Counted from the stretch's first letter, positions 6,668-14,365 are shown. The stretch is 38,046 nt of DNA from an uncultured Flavonifractor sp. (GCA_944385585.1 CALWXU010000007.1:1-38046); one strand, 5' to 3'. The notes: generated from the letters alone by a model not told the origin. Translations and numbers: made by a program.

Positions 6668-8074
6668 TTATCCACACAGGTCGATGATGGCCTGGGTGAA
6701 GATTTTGCAGGAGGTGAGCAGGTCGGCGATGCAGGTGTGCTCATCGGCCCCGTGCATATTGCCGTTGAAGCCGGGCATGCAGCAGCCGAAGGCCACACCG
6801 CCGGGGATGTGGTGGACGTAGGTGCCGCCGCCCATGAACAGGCACTCCCCCTTGCTGCCGGTGTACTGCTCATAGCACTTCAGCAGGGTTTTGACCAGGG
6901 GAGAATCGGCGGGGGTGTGGTGGGGGGCCTCCATCCCGCCGGTGGCGGAGAAGCCGTATTTGGCGAAGGCGGCCTCCGCCCTGTCTTTGCAGTTGGCCTC
7001 GTCGGCACAGATGGGCGTCCGGCTGTCAAACTGGCCGGTAAGGCCGGTGGGGGTGACCTCCAGCAGGGAGAAGGCCAGGGTCAGGGAGCCGGAGAGGTCG
7101 TCGGCCTGGGCGACGCCCAGGGCCCTGCCGGCGGAATCCCCGTGGGGGAAGAGGGCGGCCAGGGCCCGGAGAGCGGAGGTGCTCTCCGTCTCCGCCAGGG
7201 GGAGCAGGGTCAGCAGGTGGAGCAGGGCGGTGACGGCGTTGCACCCGTCCTCCGGGGTGGAGGCGTGGGCGCCGGCGCCGTGGCAGAGGACGCGCAGGGC
7301 CTCCCCCTCCTCCCGCAGCTCGAAGGACGCGCCGGTCTCGGCCGCGGCGCGGTCGCAGATGGGCCGGGCCTCCCCGGCGGACAGGCCGGCGATGGCGCAC
7401 TCCGCCTCCGGCGGCACCACGTTGATGCGGAAGCCGCCGCGCAGCTCCGTCACCCGGGGCACGGCGGACTCCGCCGCCCAGGTCTTGGTGAACACCGGCT
7501 TATAGCTGCCCTTCTCAATGTTGATGAGGGGGAACTCGGCGTCGGGGGAGAAGGTGTAGGGGGCGTAGGGCTCCCTCCCGTAATAGTAGTCCAGATCGCC
7601 GGAGCCGCTCTCCTCGTCGGTGCCCAGCAGCAGCCGGGCGTTGCGCTTCAGGGGCACGCCCAGGTCGCGCACCGCCTGCATGGCAAGCAGCGCGGCGGCC
7701 GCCGGGCCCTTGTCGTCGGCGGTGCCCCGGCCGTAGAGCAGGCCGTCCACTTCCTTGGGCTCGTAGGGCTCCGTCACCGTCCAGCCGGTGCCCTCCCCCA
7801 CCACGTCCAGGTGGCAGAGGATGTGCAGGGCGGTCTCGGCACCGTTGAGGTCCACCGCGCCCACGTAGTTGTCGTAGTTTTTGGTGGAAAAGCCCAGCTC
7901 GCGGCCCAGCTGCAGCCCCTCGGCCAGGGCGGCGGCGGGGCCGGGGCCGAAGGGCATGCCGGGCTGCGCCTCCTCCCGGACGCTGCGCACCCGCACCAGC
8001 CGGGAGATGACATTCACCAGCTGCTCCCGGCGGGCCGGGTCGTCAAAATAGGCGTGGATCTGCTGTTCGTACAT
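6668..8074 (-). CDS. M20-family metallodipeptidase (PepV/Sapep-like)
   Basis: 468 aa, the normal length for PepV. The five di-metal ligands are in their expected places: His88 and Asp90 in CHLDVV, Asp120 in GRGTADDKGP, Glu154-Glu155 in GTDEESGS, Asp178 in SPDAEFP and His441 in NMHGADEH. PepV-type enzymes hydrolyse dipeptides, including beta-Ala and D-Ala dipeptides, in the cytoplasm with Zn or Mn. ATG 8074 has AAGGAGG upstream. It lies 29 bases after the YheO-type regulator and before a lipoprotein gene on the same strand. Confidence 0.93.
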   Translation of the reverse strand: MYEQQIHAYFDDPARREQLVNVISRLVRVRSVREEAQPGMPFGPGPAAALAEGLQLGRELGFSTKNYDNYVGAVDLNGAETALHILCHLDVVGEGTGWTVTEPYEPKEVDGLLYGRGTADDKGPAAAALLAMQAVRDLGVPLKRNARLLLGTDEESGSGDLDYYYGREPYAPYTFSPDAEFPLINIEKGSYKPVFTKTWAAESAVPRVTELRGGFRINVVPPEAECAIAGLSAGEARPICDRAAAETGASFELREEGEALRVLCHGAGAHASTPEDGCNAVTALLHLLTLLPLAETESTSALRALAALFPHGDSAGRALGVAQADDLSGSLTLAFSLLEVTPTGLTGQFDSRTPICADEANCKDRAEAAFAKYGFSATGGMEAPHHTPADSPLVKTLLKCYEQYTGSKGECLFMGGGTYVHHIPGGVAFGCCMPGFNGNMHGADEHTCIADLLTSCKIFTQAIIDLCG

Positions 8075-8103
8075 GGAGCGGTTCCTCCTTATAATAATGT
8101 CTA

Positions 8104-8754
8104 TTATGATTCTGTCTCCTGCTCCCCCGGCTGGGCGCCGGTCAGCTCTCCCAGGTATTTATACACCGTGTAGCGGGACACCTGCAGCCGCTTGGCCACA
8201 AAGGGCACCGACTTGCGGAAGGAGAAGGCGTTTTTCTGGTCCAGCAGGGCGATGATCTTCATCCGGTCCCGCTTGTTCAGGGCGGTCACCGGCTTGCCCA
8301 CGGCGGCGAGGCACTCGTCAAAGATGTCGGCCAGGCGGCTGTCCCCGCCGTGCCACAGGGCGCTCTGCAGATCTGCCTCTGCACTCATCAGGTCCACCAG
8401 AATCCGGTTGGCATACACCAGGGAGGAGTAGTCGAAGTTGATGCCCAGGGCCAGGTTGAAGCCCTCCCCGATGAGGTGGAAGGTGCTGCTCTTCACCTGC
8501 TGCCCCGAGGGGGTGGTGGCGTAGAGGTTTACCAGGTCGGTGACCAGGGCGTCCTCATCCAGCTCCCGGGCGGTGCCCAGGATGTCCAGGGTGGAGCCCA
8601 CCGACCGGCCGGACACGTGGCCGTTGTAGATGGACAGGATGGGATGGCTGGGGTCCCCCATGTCGTGGACCAGGGTTTCGCAGCTGGAGCCGAACATCTC
8701 CGCGATGCCCCGGGCCGTCCGGTCCAGAAATTCAAAGGCTTCCTCCCGTGTCAT
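8104..8754 (-). CDS. YheO/DauR-type transcriptional regulator (PAS-like + HTH)
   Basis: 216 aa from ATG 8754, which has AAAGGAG seven bases upstream; the longer open frame to 8820 would reach into the promoter. Residues 10-125 form the YheO PAS-like sensor domain (SCETLVHDMGDPSHPILSIYNG, SGRSVGSTLD) and residues 150-205 the DauR-like helix-turn-helix (SFRKSVPFVAKRLQVSRYTV). In other bacteria this family controls amino-acid or D-amino-acid catabolism. It leads an operon with the dipeptidase, which suggests sensing of a peptide or amino acid; the ligand is unknown. Confidence 0.85.
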   Translation of the reverse strand: MTREEAFEFLDRTARGIAEMFGSSCETLVHDMGDPSHPILSIYNGHVSGRSVGSTLDILGTARELDEDALVTDLVNLYATTPSGQQVKSSTFHLIGEGFNLALGINFDYSSLVYANRILVDLMSAEADLQSALWHGGDSRLADIFDECLAAVGKPVTALNKRDRMKIIALLDQKNAFSFRKSVPFVAKRLQVSRYTVYKYLGELTGAQPGEQETES

Positions 8755-8791
8755 ACGCAGGCTCCTTTCGCAGAGGGGATCATACTGCTTT

Positions 8792-8820
8792 ATTGTAGCC
8801 TGATCAGCCAGAAAATGCAA
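8792..8820 (-). promoter_or_regulatory. Promoter of the regulator-dipeptidase operon
   Basis: Minus-strand TTGCAT (8820-8815), 17 bases, TACAAT (8797-8792), about 38 bases ahead of ATG 8754. It is divergent from, and only a few bases away from, the niaR promoter. Confidence 0.65.
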
Positions 8821-8825
8821 GGCAA

Positions 8826-8854
8826 TTTACAGCCGGCCGGGAAACTGATATACT
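8826..8854 (+). promoter_or_regulatory. Promoter of niaR
   Basis: TTTACA (8826-8831), 17 bases, TATACT (8849-8854), 24 bases before the niaR ATG. The spacer contains the CCGGCCGG palindrome, but I see no convincing NiaR operator. Confidence 0.6.
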
Positions 8855-8877
8855 GGCGGAGAAAGGGGGGCTGCGAC

Positions 8878-9399
8878 ATGGCAGCGTACAGCGCCCAGGA
8901 GCGCCGCAGGGCGGTGGCCTTGGCATTGGAGGAGGCCGACGGACCGGTGAGCGCCGCCGTACTGGCGGAGCGGTTTTCCGTCAGCCGACAGATCATTGTG
9001 GGGGACGTGGCCCTGCTGCGGGCGGGCGGGGCGGACATCACCGCCACCCCCAGGGGCTACCTGCTGGGCCGTGGGAGTCCAGGCGTTGTGCGGCGGGTGG
9101 CCTGCGTCCACAGCCCGGAGGACATGGGGCGGGAGCTCAACGCCATCGTGGACGCCGGGGGAGAGGTGGTGGACGTGATTGTGGAGCACCCGGTCTATGG
9201 CCAGCTCACCGGCCTGCTGGGCGTCCGCTCCCGGTACGACGTGCGGGAATTCCTGAACCGTGTGGAGGCCCACGGGGCCCGCCCCCTGTCGGATCTGACA
9301 GGCGGGATTCATCTGCACACCATCCGCTGTCCCGACGAGAAAACGTTCCAGCAAGTGGAAGGATCCCTGCAAAATGAGAACATTTTGCTCAAAATGTAA
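8878..9399 (+). CDS. niaR: Niacin-responsive repressor NiaR (HTH_11 + 3H domain)
   Basis: 173 aa. Residues 5-62 are a winged helix-turn-helix (VSAAVLAERFSVSRQIIVGD). Residues 75-165 form the 3H domain with the conserved histidines H78, H104 (VEHPVYG), H132 (EAHGARP) and H145/H147 (GGIHLHTI), which bind metal and nicotinate. NiaR represses NAD synthesis and niacin uptake genes when niacin is present. ATG 8878 follows AAAGGGGGG; the upstream in-frame sequence is non-family and antisense to the neighbouring regulator. No NAD gene lies next to it, so its targets are elsewhere, unless the adjacent antiporter-like genes are among them. Confidence 0.92.
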   Translation: MAAYSAQERRRAVALALEEADGPVSAAVLAERFSVSRQIIVGDVALLRAGGADITATPRGYLLGRGSPGVVRRVACVHSPEDMGRELNAIVDAGGEVVDVIVEHPVYGQLTGLLGVRSRYDVREFLNRVEAHGARPLSDLTGGIHLHTIRCPDEKTFQQVEGSLQNENILLKM

Positions 9400-9450
9400 A
9401 GTTTAGCGCATTAAAGCGCGACTTCACTTATTAAATTTGACGAAAAAGTA

Positions 9451-9479
9451 TTGCCAAATTGTGAATGATGGTGTATCAT
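9451..9479 (+). promoter_or_regulatory. Promoter of first NhaC-family gene
   Basis: TTGCCA (9451-9456), 17 bases, TATCAT (9474-9479). ATTGCCAAATT around the -35 is identical in the second antiporter gene's promoter. The predicted transcript start (about 9486) coincides with the first base of the leader hairpin. Confidence 0.8.
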
Positions 9480-9486
9480 ATGGTAT

Positions 9487-9518
9487 GAATCCTAGGGTTG
9501 GGGAGGCTTATAGGATTC
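9487..9518 (+). promoter_or_regulatory. Conserved 5'-terminal leader hairpin, copy 1
   Basis: GAATCCTA (9487-9494) pairs with TAGGATTC (9511-9518) around loop GGGTTGGGGAGGCTTA. Copy 2 at 11452-11482 has the same loop with one base deleted. The loop-closing pair changes from A-T to T-A, and two outer A-T pairs become G-T, so pairing is kept while sequence changes. The hairpin would be the first structure in the mRNA, about 20 bases before the ribosome site. Candidate cis-regulatory RNA; ligand or protein unknown. Confidence 0.7.
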
Positions 9519-9541
9519 ACACAATAAAAGGGAGGGCTATT

Positions 9542-11215
9542 ATGAACTCACCACGAATGCAACGCCTTGGGAAATTCCTGCTCGTCGTATTCGCTCTGGC
9601 ATGTGTCCTGGTCACCGTCGCTTTTGCAGAGGGTGACGGCACGGCCGCCAGCAACTTCTATGGAACCGTCTGGTCCCTGCTGCCGCCCGTGGTGGCAATC
9701 GCCCTGGCGCTGATCACCAAGGAGGTATACTCGTCCCTGTTCATCGGTATCCTGGTCGGATTTGTCCTGCAGGCCAACTTTGACCCCGTCATGACCTTTA
9801 ACCTGCTGGTGAACGGCTTTGTCGGGAACATCGGCGGCAATGCCGGCATCCTGATCTTCCTGGTCATTCTGGGCACCCTGGTGGCCCTGATGATCCGGGC
9901 CGGCGGCTCCAAGGCCTATGGCGACTGGGCTGTGGCCCACATCAAAACAAAGGCCGGCGCCCTGTGGTCCACCTTCATCCTGGCCATCGTGCTGGGCGTG
10001 GACGACTACTTCAACAACCTGACCACCGGCAACGTGATGCGCCCCGTGGCGGACAGCCATCACATTTCCCGCGCCAAGCTGGCCTATATGTGTGACGCCA
10101 CTGCCGCCCCCGTGTGCATTATGATGCCGATTTCTTCCTGGGCCGCGGCCGTCACCGGCGTCATCAACAATGAGGAGCTGGGCTTCCAGATCTTCCTGCG
10201 GGCGATCCCCTACAACTACTACGCGGTTCTGACCATGGTGTTTATCATCATGATGACCGCCCTGAACATCGACTACGGCCCCATGAAGAAGCATGAGGAC
10301 AATGCCGCCAAGGGCGACCTGTACACCACGCCGGAGCGGCCCTATGCCGACGCCGGTGAGATGAAGTTTAACCCCAACGGCAAGGTGATTGACCTGATCC
10401 TGCCGGTCATCGTCCTGATCATCTGCTGCGTGATCGGCCTGCTGTATGCCGGCTGGCTGGCTGGCGGCACGACGATCCTGACCATGTTCGCCAATACCGA
10501 CGCCTTCTTCGCCCTGCCCTTTGGCGCCACGATCGCCATCATCATCGATATGATCTACTTCATGGTCCGCCGCTCCATGACCTTCACGGAGCTGATGGAC
10601 TGCCTGCCTGAGGGCTTCAAGCAGATGGTGCCCGCGATCCTGATCCTCTGCATGGCGTGGACCATCAGCGGCGTGACCCGCGACGGTCTGGGCGCGCCTG
10701 AGTTTGTGGCCAACATCGTCAATACTTACCTGACCCACCTGCAGAACTTCCTGCCCGCGGTCATCTTTGTCATCGCCTGCTTCCTGGGCTTCGCCACCGG
10801 CACCTCCTGGGGTACCTTCGGCATCCTGCTGCCCATCGTTCTGGAGATCTTCACCCCCGGCGGCTTCAGCAACCTGACTGCCGAGGCGCTGAATGAAGTG
10901 CCCATCCTGATGGTGGGCATCGGCGCCACCCTGGGCGGCGCGGTGATGGGCGACCACTGCTCCCCCATCTCCGACACCACAATCATGGCGTCTACCGGCG
11001 CCAGGTGCTACCACCTGAACCATGTGGCTACCCAGATGCCCTACGCAGTCACGGTGGCCGTCATCGGTTTCGTCAACTACATCATCACCGGCCTGATTAT
11101 CGACTATGTGCCGCAGGTCCTCTGCCTGGCCATCGCGATTGCCTCTACCGTAGTGGTGATGCTGGTCATCGGCAAGATGAACCACTCCATGAACGTCCAC
11201 TCCCAGCGCGACTGA
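9542..11215 (+). CDS. NhaC-family Na+/H+ antiporter-like transporter (copy 1)
   Basis: 557 aa, about 12-13 hydrophobic segments. Recognisable COG1757/NhaC segments include VVAIALALITKEVYSSLFIG, VLGVDDYFNNLTTGNVMRP, DATAAPVCIMMPISSWAA, FATGTSWGTFGILLPIVL and GDHCSPISDTTIMASTGA. The family exchanges Na+ for H+ or carries organic acids or aromatic amino acids with Na+; substrate cannot be fixed here. The N-terminus (residues 8-28, ending TVAFAEGDG) looks like an extra signal-like helix. ATG 9542 has GGGAGG six bases upstream; the longer open frame crosses the promoter and leader. It is followed by a strong terminator and a close paralogue. Confidence 0.88.
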   Translation: MNSPRMQRLGKFLLVVFALACVLVTVAFAEGDGTAASNFYGTVWSLLPPVVAIALALITKEVYSSLFIGILVGFVLQANFDPVMTFNLLVNGFVGNIGGNAGILIFLVILGTLVALMIRAGGSKAYGDWAVAHIKTKAGALWSTFILAIVLGVDDYFNNLTTGNVMRPVADSHHISRAKLAYMCDATAAPVCIMMPISSWAAAVTGVINNEELGFQIFLRAIPYNYYAVLTMVFIIMMTALNIDYGPMKKHEDNAAKGDLYTTPERPYADAGEMKFNPNGKVIDLILPVIVLIICCVIGLLYAGWLAGGTTILTMFANTDAFFALPFGATIAIIIDMIYFMVRRSMTFTELMDCLPEGFKQMVPAILILCMAWTISGVTRDGLGAPEFVANIVNTYLTHLQNFLPAVIFVIACFLGFATGTSWGTFGILLPIVLEIFTPGGFSNLTAEALNEVPILMVGIGATLGGAVMGDHCSPISDTTIMASTGARCYHLNHVATQMPYAVTVAVIGFVNYIITGLIIDYVPQVLCLAIAIASTVVVMLVIGKMNHSMNVHSQRD

Positions 11216-11250
11216 GCGGACGCGTCAAATACAGTGTGACCCGGTGCCAA

Positions 11251-11280
11251 GGGCCCGCCCCCATGGGGCGGGCCCTTTTT
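11251..11280 (+). terminator. Intrinsic terminator between the antiporter genes
   Basis: GGGCCCGCCCC, loop CAT, GGGGCGGGCCC, then TTTTT. Together with the second promoter it makes the two paralogues separate transcription units. Confidence 0.93.
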
Positions 11281-11415
11281 GCGCAATGAAATTGGATTTT
11301 ATTACATGAAATCCATAAAAATGAAATTTCAAAGAAATTTTTGGGCGAGTTTCACGAAAACACTCGAAACAAACTGTGGATGCCTGACAAAGTTTTTGCA
11401 GATCACAAAAAAATA
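11281..11415. other. AT-rich upstream region of the second antiporter gene
   Basis: No gene. AT-rich with small inverted repeats: GGATTT...AAATCC (11292-11312 area) and CGAGT...ACTCG (11345-11370 area). These might be operators but match no known site I recognise, and only the promoter part is shared with the first antiporter gene. Confidence 0.4.
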
Positions 11416-11444
11416 TTGCCAAATTCTTGACGATCGGCTATGAT
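11416..11444 (+). promoter_or_regulatory. Promoter of second NhaC-family gene
   Basis: TTGCCA (11416-11421), 17 bases, TATGAT (11439-11444). Same -35 and spacing as the first copy; the predicted start (about 11451) again abuts the leader hairpin. Confidence 0.8.
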
Positions 11445-11451
11445 GGGCATC

Positions 11452-11482
11452 GGGTCCTTGGGTTGGGGAGCTTAAAGGATTC
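11452..11482 (+). promoter_or_regulatory. Conserved 5'-terminal leader hairpin, copy 2
   Basis: GGGTCCTT (11452-11459) pairs with AAGGATTC (11475-11482), using two G-T pairs, around loop GGGTTGGGGAGCTTA. The loop matches copy 1 except for one missing G, while the stem has changed in a pairing-preserving way. Confidence 0.7.
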
Positions 11483-11503
11483 AGACTGAATAGGAGGATC
11501 GTT

Positions 11504-13168
11504 ATGAGCTCACCGCGCAAGACACAATTCGGCAAATTCTTGTTAGCTTTGTTTGCACTGTCATCCATCCTGGCCACTGCAGCCTTCGCGGCGGAGGGAG
11601 GTACGCCGGACAGTGCAGTCTGGGGGACGGCTGCATCCCTTCTGCCGCCTGTCGTGGCAATTGTTCTGGCCCTGATCACCAAGGAGGTGTATTCCTCTCT
11701 GTTCCTGGGGATCATGGTCGGCTGCGTCCTGTATGTCAACGGCGACCCGCTGGCAGCCCTTCAGGACTTTGTCGCGCGCATCTGCGCCAATGCCGGAGAT
11801 AATATGGGCATTTTGATGTTCCTGGTGATCCTGGGGACAATGGTTGCCCTGATGATCCGCGCGGGCGGTTCCAGGGCCTACGGGGAATGGGCTGTCACGC
11901 ACATCAAGAGCAAGTCCGGCGCACTGTGGGCCACGTTTGTCCTGGCCATTGTGCTGGGCGTGGACGACTATTTCAACAACCTGACCACCGGCAACGTGAT
12001 GCGCCCTGTCACCGACGGGCACCACATCTCCCGCGCCAAGCTGTCCTACATGTGCGACGCCACCGCCGCGCCGGTGTGTATCATGATGCCGGTGTCCTCC
12101 TGGGCTGCGGCTGTCACTGGTATCATCAACAACGAGGAGGTGGGCTTCCAGATCTTTCTGAAGGCCATCCCCTACAATTACTATGCGATTCTTACCCTGG
12201 TGTTTATTGTCGTGATGACGTGCCTGAACATCGACTATGGCCCCATGAAAAAGCATGAGGACAATGCCGCCAAGGGCGATCTCTATACGACGCCAGAGCG
12301 CCCCTTTGCCGATGCCGCGGAGATGAAGTTCAACCCGAACGGCAGGGTATATGACCTGATTATCCCTGTTATCATCCTCATCGCGTGCTGCGTAACAGGC
12401 CTGGTCATTGTGGGATTCCAAAACGGCGGGACCAATATCCTCACGGCGTTCGCAAACACCAGTGCGGCCCCGGCTTTGGCACTGGGCTCCCTCTGCGCCT
12501 TGATCATCAACCTGGTTTACTTCATGCTCCGCCGCTCTATGAGCTTCACAGAGCTGATGGACTGCCTGCCTGAGGGCTTTAAGCAGATGGTGCCCGCGAT
12601 TCTGATCCTCTGCCTGGCCTGGACAATCGGGGACGTCACCACCTCCCTGGGCGCACCGGACTTCGTGGCTGATATCGTGAAGGGGTTTGGAGACCGGCTG
12701 CAGAACTTCCTCCCCGCGGTGGTGTTCCTGATTGCTGCCTTCCTGGGCTTTGCCACCGGCACCTCCTGGGGTACCTTCACCATCCTGCTGCCCATCGTGA
12801 TCCCTGTGTTCGCCGGGGTGGAGGCCACTGCACTTACTGTGGCTGACATCGGCCCCGGCCATGATATCCTGATGATTGCCATTGCCGCGACCCTGGGCGG
12901 CGCGGTGATGGGCGACCACTGCTCGCCCATCTCCGACACCACGATCATGGCGTCCACCGGCGCGCAGTGCTACCACCTGAACCATGTGGCCACCCAGCTC
13001 CCATATGCGGTCACTGTAGCCGCCGTGTGCTTTGTAAACTACATCATCGCCGCCTTTGTGCGCAATGTGGTACTCAATCTGATCATCGCGGTCATTTCCA
13101 TGATCCTGGTCATGCTGGTCATCGGCATGGTCAACCACTCCATAAGCACCCGCTCCCAGCGCGGCTGA
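11504..13168 (+). CDS. NhaC-family Na+/H+ antiporter-like transporter (copy 2)
   Basis: 554 aa, visibly a close paralogue of the preceding gene along its whole length, with the same signature segments (VLGVDDYFNNLTTGNVMRP, DATAAPVCIMMPVSSWAAA, FATGTSWGTFTILLPIVI, GDHCSPISDTTIMASTGA). The regions of greatest difference are the N-terminal signal-like helix and the segments at about residues 290-330 and 430-455. ATG 11504 has AGGAGG six bases upstream. The matching promoter and leader indicate a tandem duplication that kept the control region. Substrate not deducible. Confidence 0.88.
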   Translation: MSSPRKTQFGKFLLALFALSSILATAAFAAEGGTPDSAVWGTAASLLPPVVAIVLALITKEVYSSLFLGIMVGCVLYVNGDPLAALQDFVARICANAGDNMGILMFLVILGTMVALMIRAGGSRAYGEWAVTHIKSKSGALWATFVLAIVLGVDDYFNNLTTGNVMRPVTDGHHISRAKLSYMCDATAAPVCIMMPVSSWAAAVTGIINNEEVGFQIFLKAIPYNYYAILTLVFIVVMTCLNIDYGPMKKHEDNAAKGDLYTTPERPFADAAEMKFNPNGRVYDLIIPVIILIACCVTGLVIVGFQNGGTNILTAFANTSAAPALALGSLCALIINLVYFMLRRSMSFTELMDCLPEGFKQMVPAILILCLAWTIGDVTTSLGAPDFVADIVKGFGDRLQNFLPAVVFLIAAFLGFATGTSWGTFTILLPIVIPVFAGVEATALTVADIGPGHDILMIAIAATLGGAVMGDHCSPISDTTIMASTGAQCYHLNHVATQLPYAVTVAAVCFVNYIIAAFVRNVVLNLIIAVISMILVMLVIGMVNHSISTRSQRG

Positions 13169-13183
13169 TCCGCAGGGAAGCCA

Positions 13184-13220
13184 AAGCGCCCCCGCTCCTT
13201 GGAGCGGGGGCGCTTGTTCC
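13184..13220. terminator. Bidirectional terminator between antiporter 2 and hpf
   Basis: AAGCGCCCCCGCTCC, TT, GGAGCGGGGGCGCTT: a 15-base inverted repeat between convergent genes, with TT(G)TT after it on the plus strand and TTTGG on the minus strand. Confidence 0.8.
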
Positions 13221-13262
13221 TGCACTGGGAGGCGGCGCTGAGGCTGGGCCGCATTTCCGGCG

Positions 13263-13808
13263 TCAGGTATCGTCCTCAATGAGGCCGTAGCCGCCGTCGT
13301 TGCGCTTGTAGACCACGGCAAAGGAGCCGTCGTCGTCTGCATTCTTGAAGGCGAAGAAGGTGTGGCCCACCAGATTCATCTGGAGTACCGCCTCCTCCAC
13401 AGTCATAATCTTGATGGGGAAGCGCTTGGTCCGGACGATCTGGAAGTCCTCCTCCTCTCCCTCCGGGGCGAAGGAGGAGAGCTCCTCGGCGTCCACCGTG
13501 CGGGAGAAGGCGTCCTGGCGCAGGCGCTTCTCCAGGCGGGCCTTATTCTTGCGCAGCTGCCGCTCCACCGAGGAGACGGCCGCGTCGATGGTGGCGAACA
13601 TATCAGAAGTACTCTCCGCGACCCGGATGATGGTGCCGCCGGAGCGGATGGTCAGCTCCACATTGTTGCGGCCCTTTTCGACACTAAAGACCATGGCGGC
13701 CTCCGTGTCCGCCTTAAAATAACGGTCCAGTTTGCCCACCTTCTTCTCCGCATAGGCGTGGACCTTGTTGGGCAGGTTGACCTTTTTGTCTGTGAACACG
13801 AACTTCAT
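13263..13808 (-). CDS. hpf: Ribosome hibernation-promoting factor, long form
   Basis: 181 aa, the length of long HPF proteins. Residues 1-100 form the RaiA/YfiA domain (MKFVFTDKKVNLPNKVHAYA...KLDRYF) that binds the 30S decoding region. A charged linker follows (about 101-125), then the C-terminal dimerisation domain (VRTKRFPIKIMTVEEAVLQM...GHTFFAFKN) that makes 100S ribosome dimers. It inactivates and protects ribosomes in stationary phase or stress. The promoter at 13874-13902 is clear. Confidence 0.96.
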   Translation of the reverse strand: MKFVFTDKKVNLPNKVHAYAEKKVGKLDRYFKADTEAAMVFSVEKGRNNVELTIRSGGTIIRVAESTSDMFATIDAAVSSVERQLRKNKARLEKRLRQDAFSRTVDAEELSSFAPEGEEEDFQIVRTKRFPIKIMTVEEAVLQMNLVGHTFFAFKNADDDGSFAVVYKRNDGGYGLIEDDT

Positions 13809-13873
13809 TGTTTTCAGCTCCTTCCACCCTCCGGAGAGGGTTATGGTACAGGGTGCCGATCCCCTGTGGGTTC

Positions 13874-13902
13874 ATTATACCACAGAATAACGGAGTTGTC
13901 AC
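13874..13902 (-). promoter_or_regulatory. Promoter of hpf
   Basis: Minus-strand GTGACA (13902-13897), 17 bases, TATAAT (13879-13874) with an upstream TG (TGTGG before the -10), about 65 bases ahead of the hpf ATG. Confidence 0.7.
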
Positions 13903-13933
13903 AGAGATTGGATGAAAATTTTGTTGATTTGGC

Positions 13934-14365
13934 TCAGTTGTGGCCGCCGCAGGAGCCGCCGTGGTCATGGCCCCCGCAGTCGTGGCCGTGGTGGCCGCAA
14001 TCGTGTCCGTGTCCGTGTTCGTGGTCGTGTTCGTGGTGGGCGCAGACCGTGTCCGGGTCGTACTGGAGCTGACCGGCCAGCAGGGCCTCCACCTGGGCGT
14101 CCGCGCTGCCGGAGGCGCCGGGGAAGAGCCGGATGCCGGCCTCCGCCAGGGCATTCCGGGCGCCGCCGCCGATGCCGCCGCAGATCAGCGTGTCTACCCC
14201 GTGGGCCTGCAGAAAGCCGGCCAGGGCCCCGTGGCCGCTGCCGCCGGTGCCCACCACCTGGCTGGAGGCCACTTTGCCGCCGTCGATCTCATAGAGCTTG
14301 AACTGTTCCGTGTGGCCAAAGTGCTGGAACACCTGGCCGTTGTCGTAGGTTACCGCGATTTTCAT
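13934..14365 (-). CDS. NifX/NafY-type iron-molybdenum cofactor-binding family protein with His/Cys-rich tail
   Basis: 143 aa. Residues 1-100 match the dinitrogenase Fe-Mo cofactor biosynthesis fold (MKIAVTYDNGQVFQHFGHTE; ICGGIGGGARNALAEAGIRL). In non-diazotrophs such proteins are thought to carry metal clusters. Residues 108-143 are a metal-binding tail with 13 His and 4 Cys (HEHDHEHGHGHDCGHHGHDC and onward). ATG 14365 follows AGGAGG; the longer frame runs through the promoter. A promoter at 14459-14486 serves it alone. It could buffer Ni, Zn or Mo; given the Mo-cofactor locus 8 kb away a molybdenum role is tempting but unproven. Confidence 0.85.
   Translation of the reverse strand: MKIAVTYDNGQVFQHFGHTEQFKLYEIDGGKVASSQVVGTGGSGHGALAGFLQAHGVDTLICGGIGGGARNALAEAGIRLFPGASGSADAQVEALLAGQLQYDPDTVCAHHEHDHEHGHGHDCGHHGHDCGGHDHGGSCGGHN

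Noticed and set aside
6737..8173. 478-codon plus-strand open frame antisense to the dipeptidase
   Set aside because: Gly/Ala/His/Gln-rich low-complexity translation caused by GC-rich third positions of the real gene; no ribosome site or family match.
9487..9540. T-box, preQ1 or fluoride riboswitch as explanation of the antiporter leaders
   Set aside because: No T-box GGTGG core, no preQ1 pseudoknot partner downstream, and no fluoride-motif sequence; left as an unassigned hairpin.
9437..9541. N-terminal extension of the first antiporter gene
   Set aside because: It would include the promoter and leader hairpin; ATG 9542 has a proper ribosome site and matches the paralogue's start.
9548..13342. 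Two long minus-strand open frames (about 550 and 590 codons) antisense to the antiporter genes
   Set aside because: Asp/His/Gln-rich mirror translations of the transporters; no start signals.
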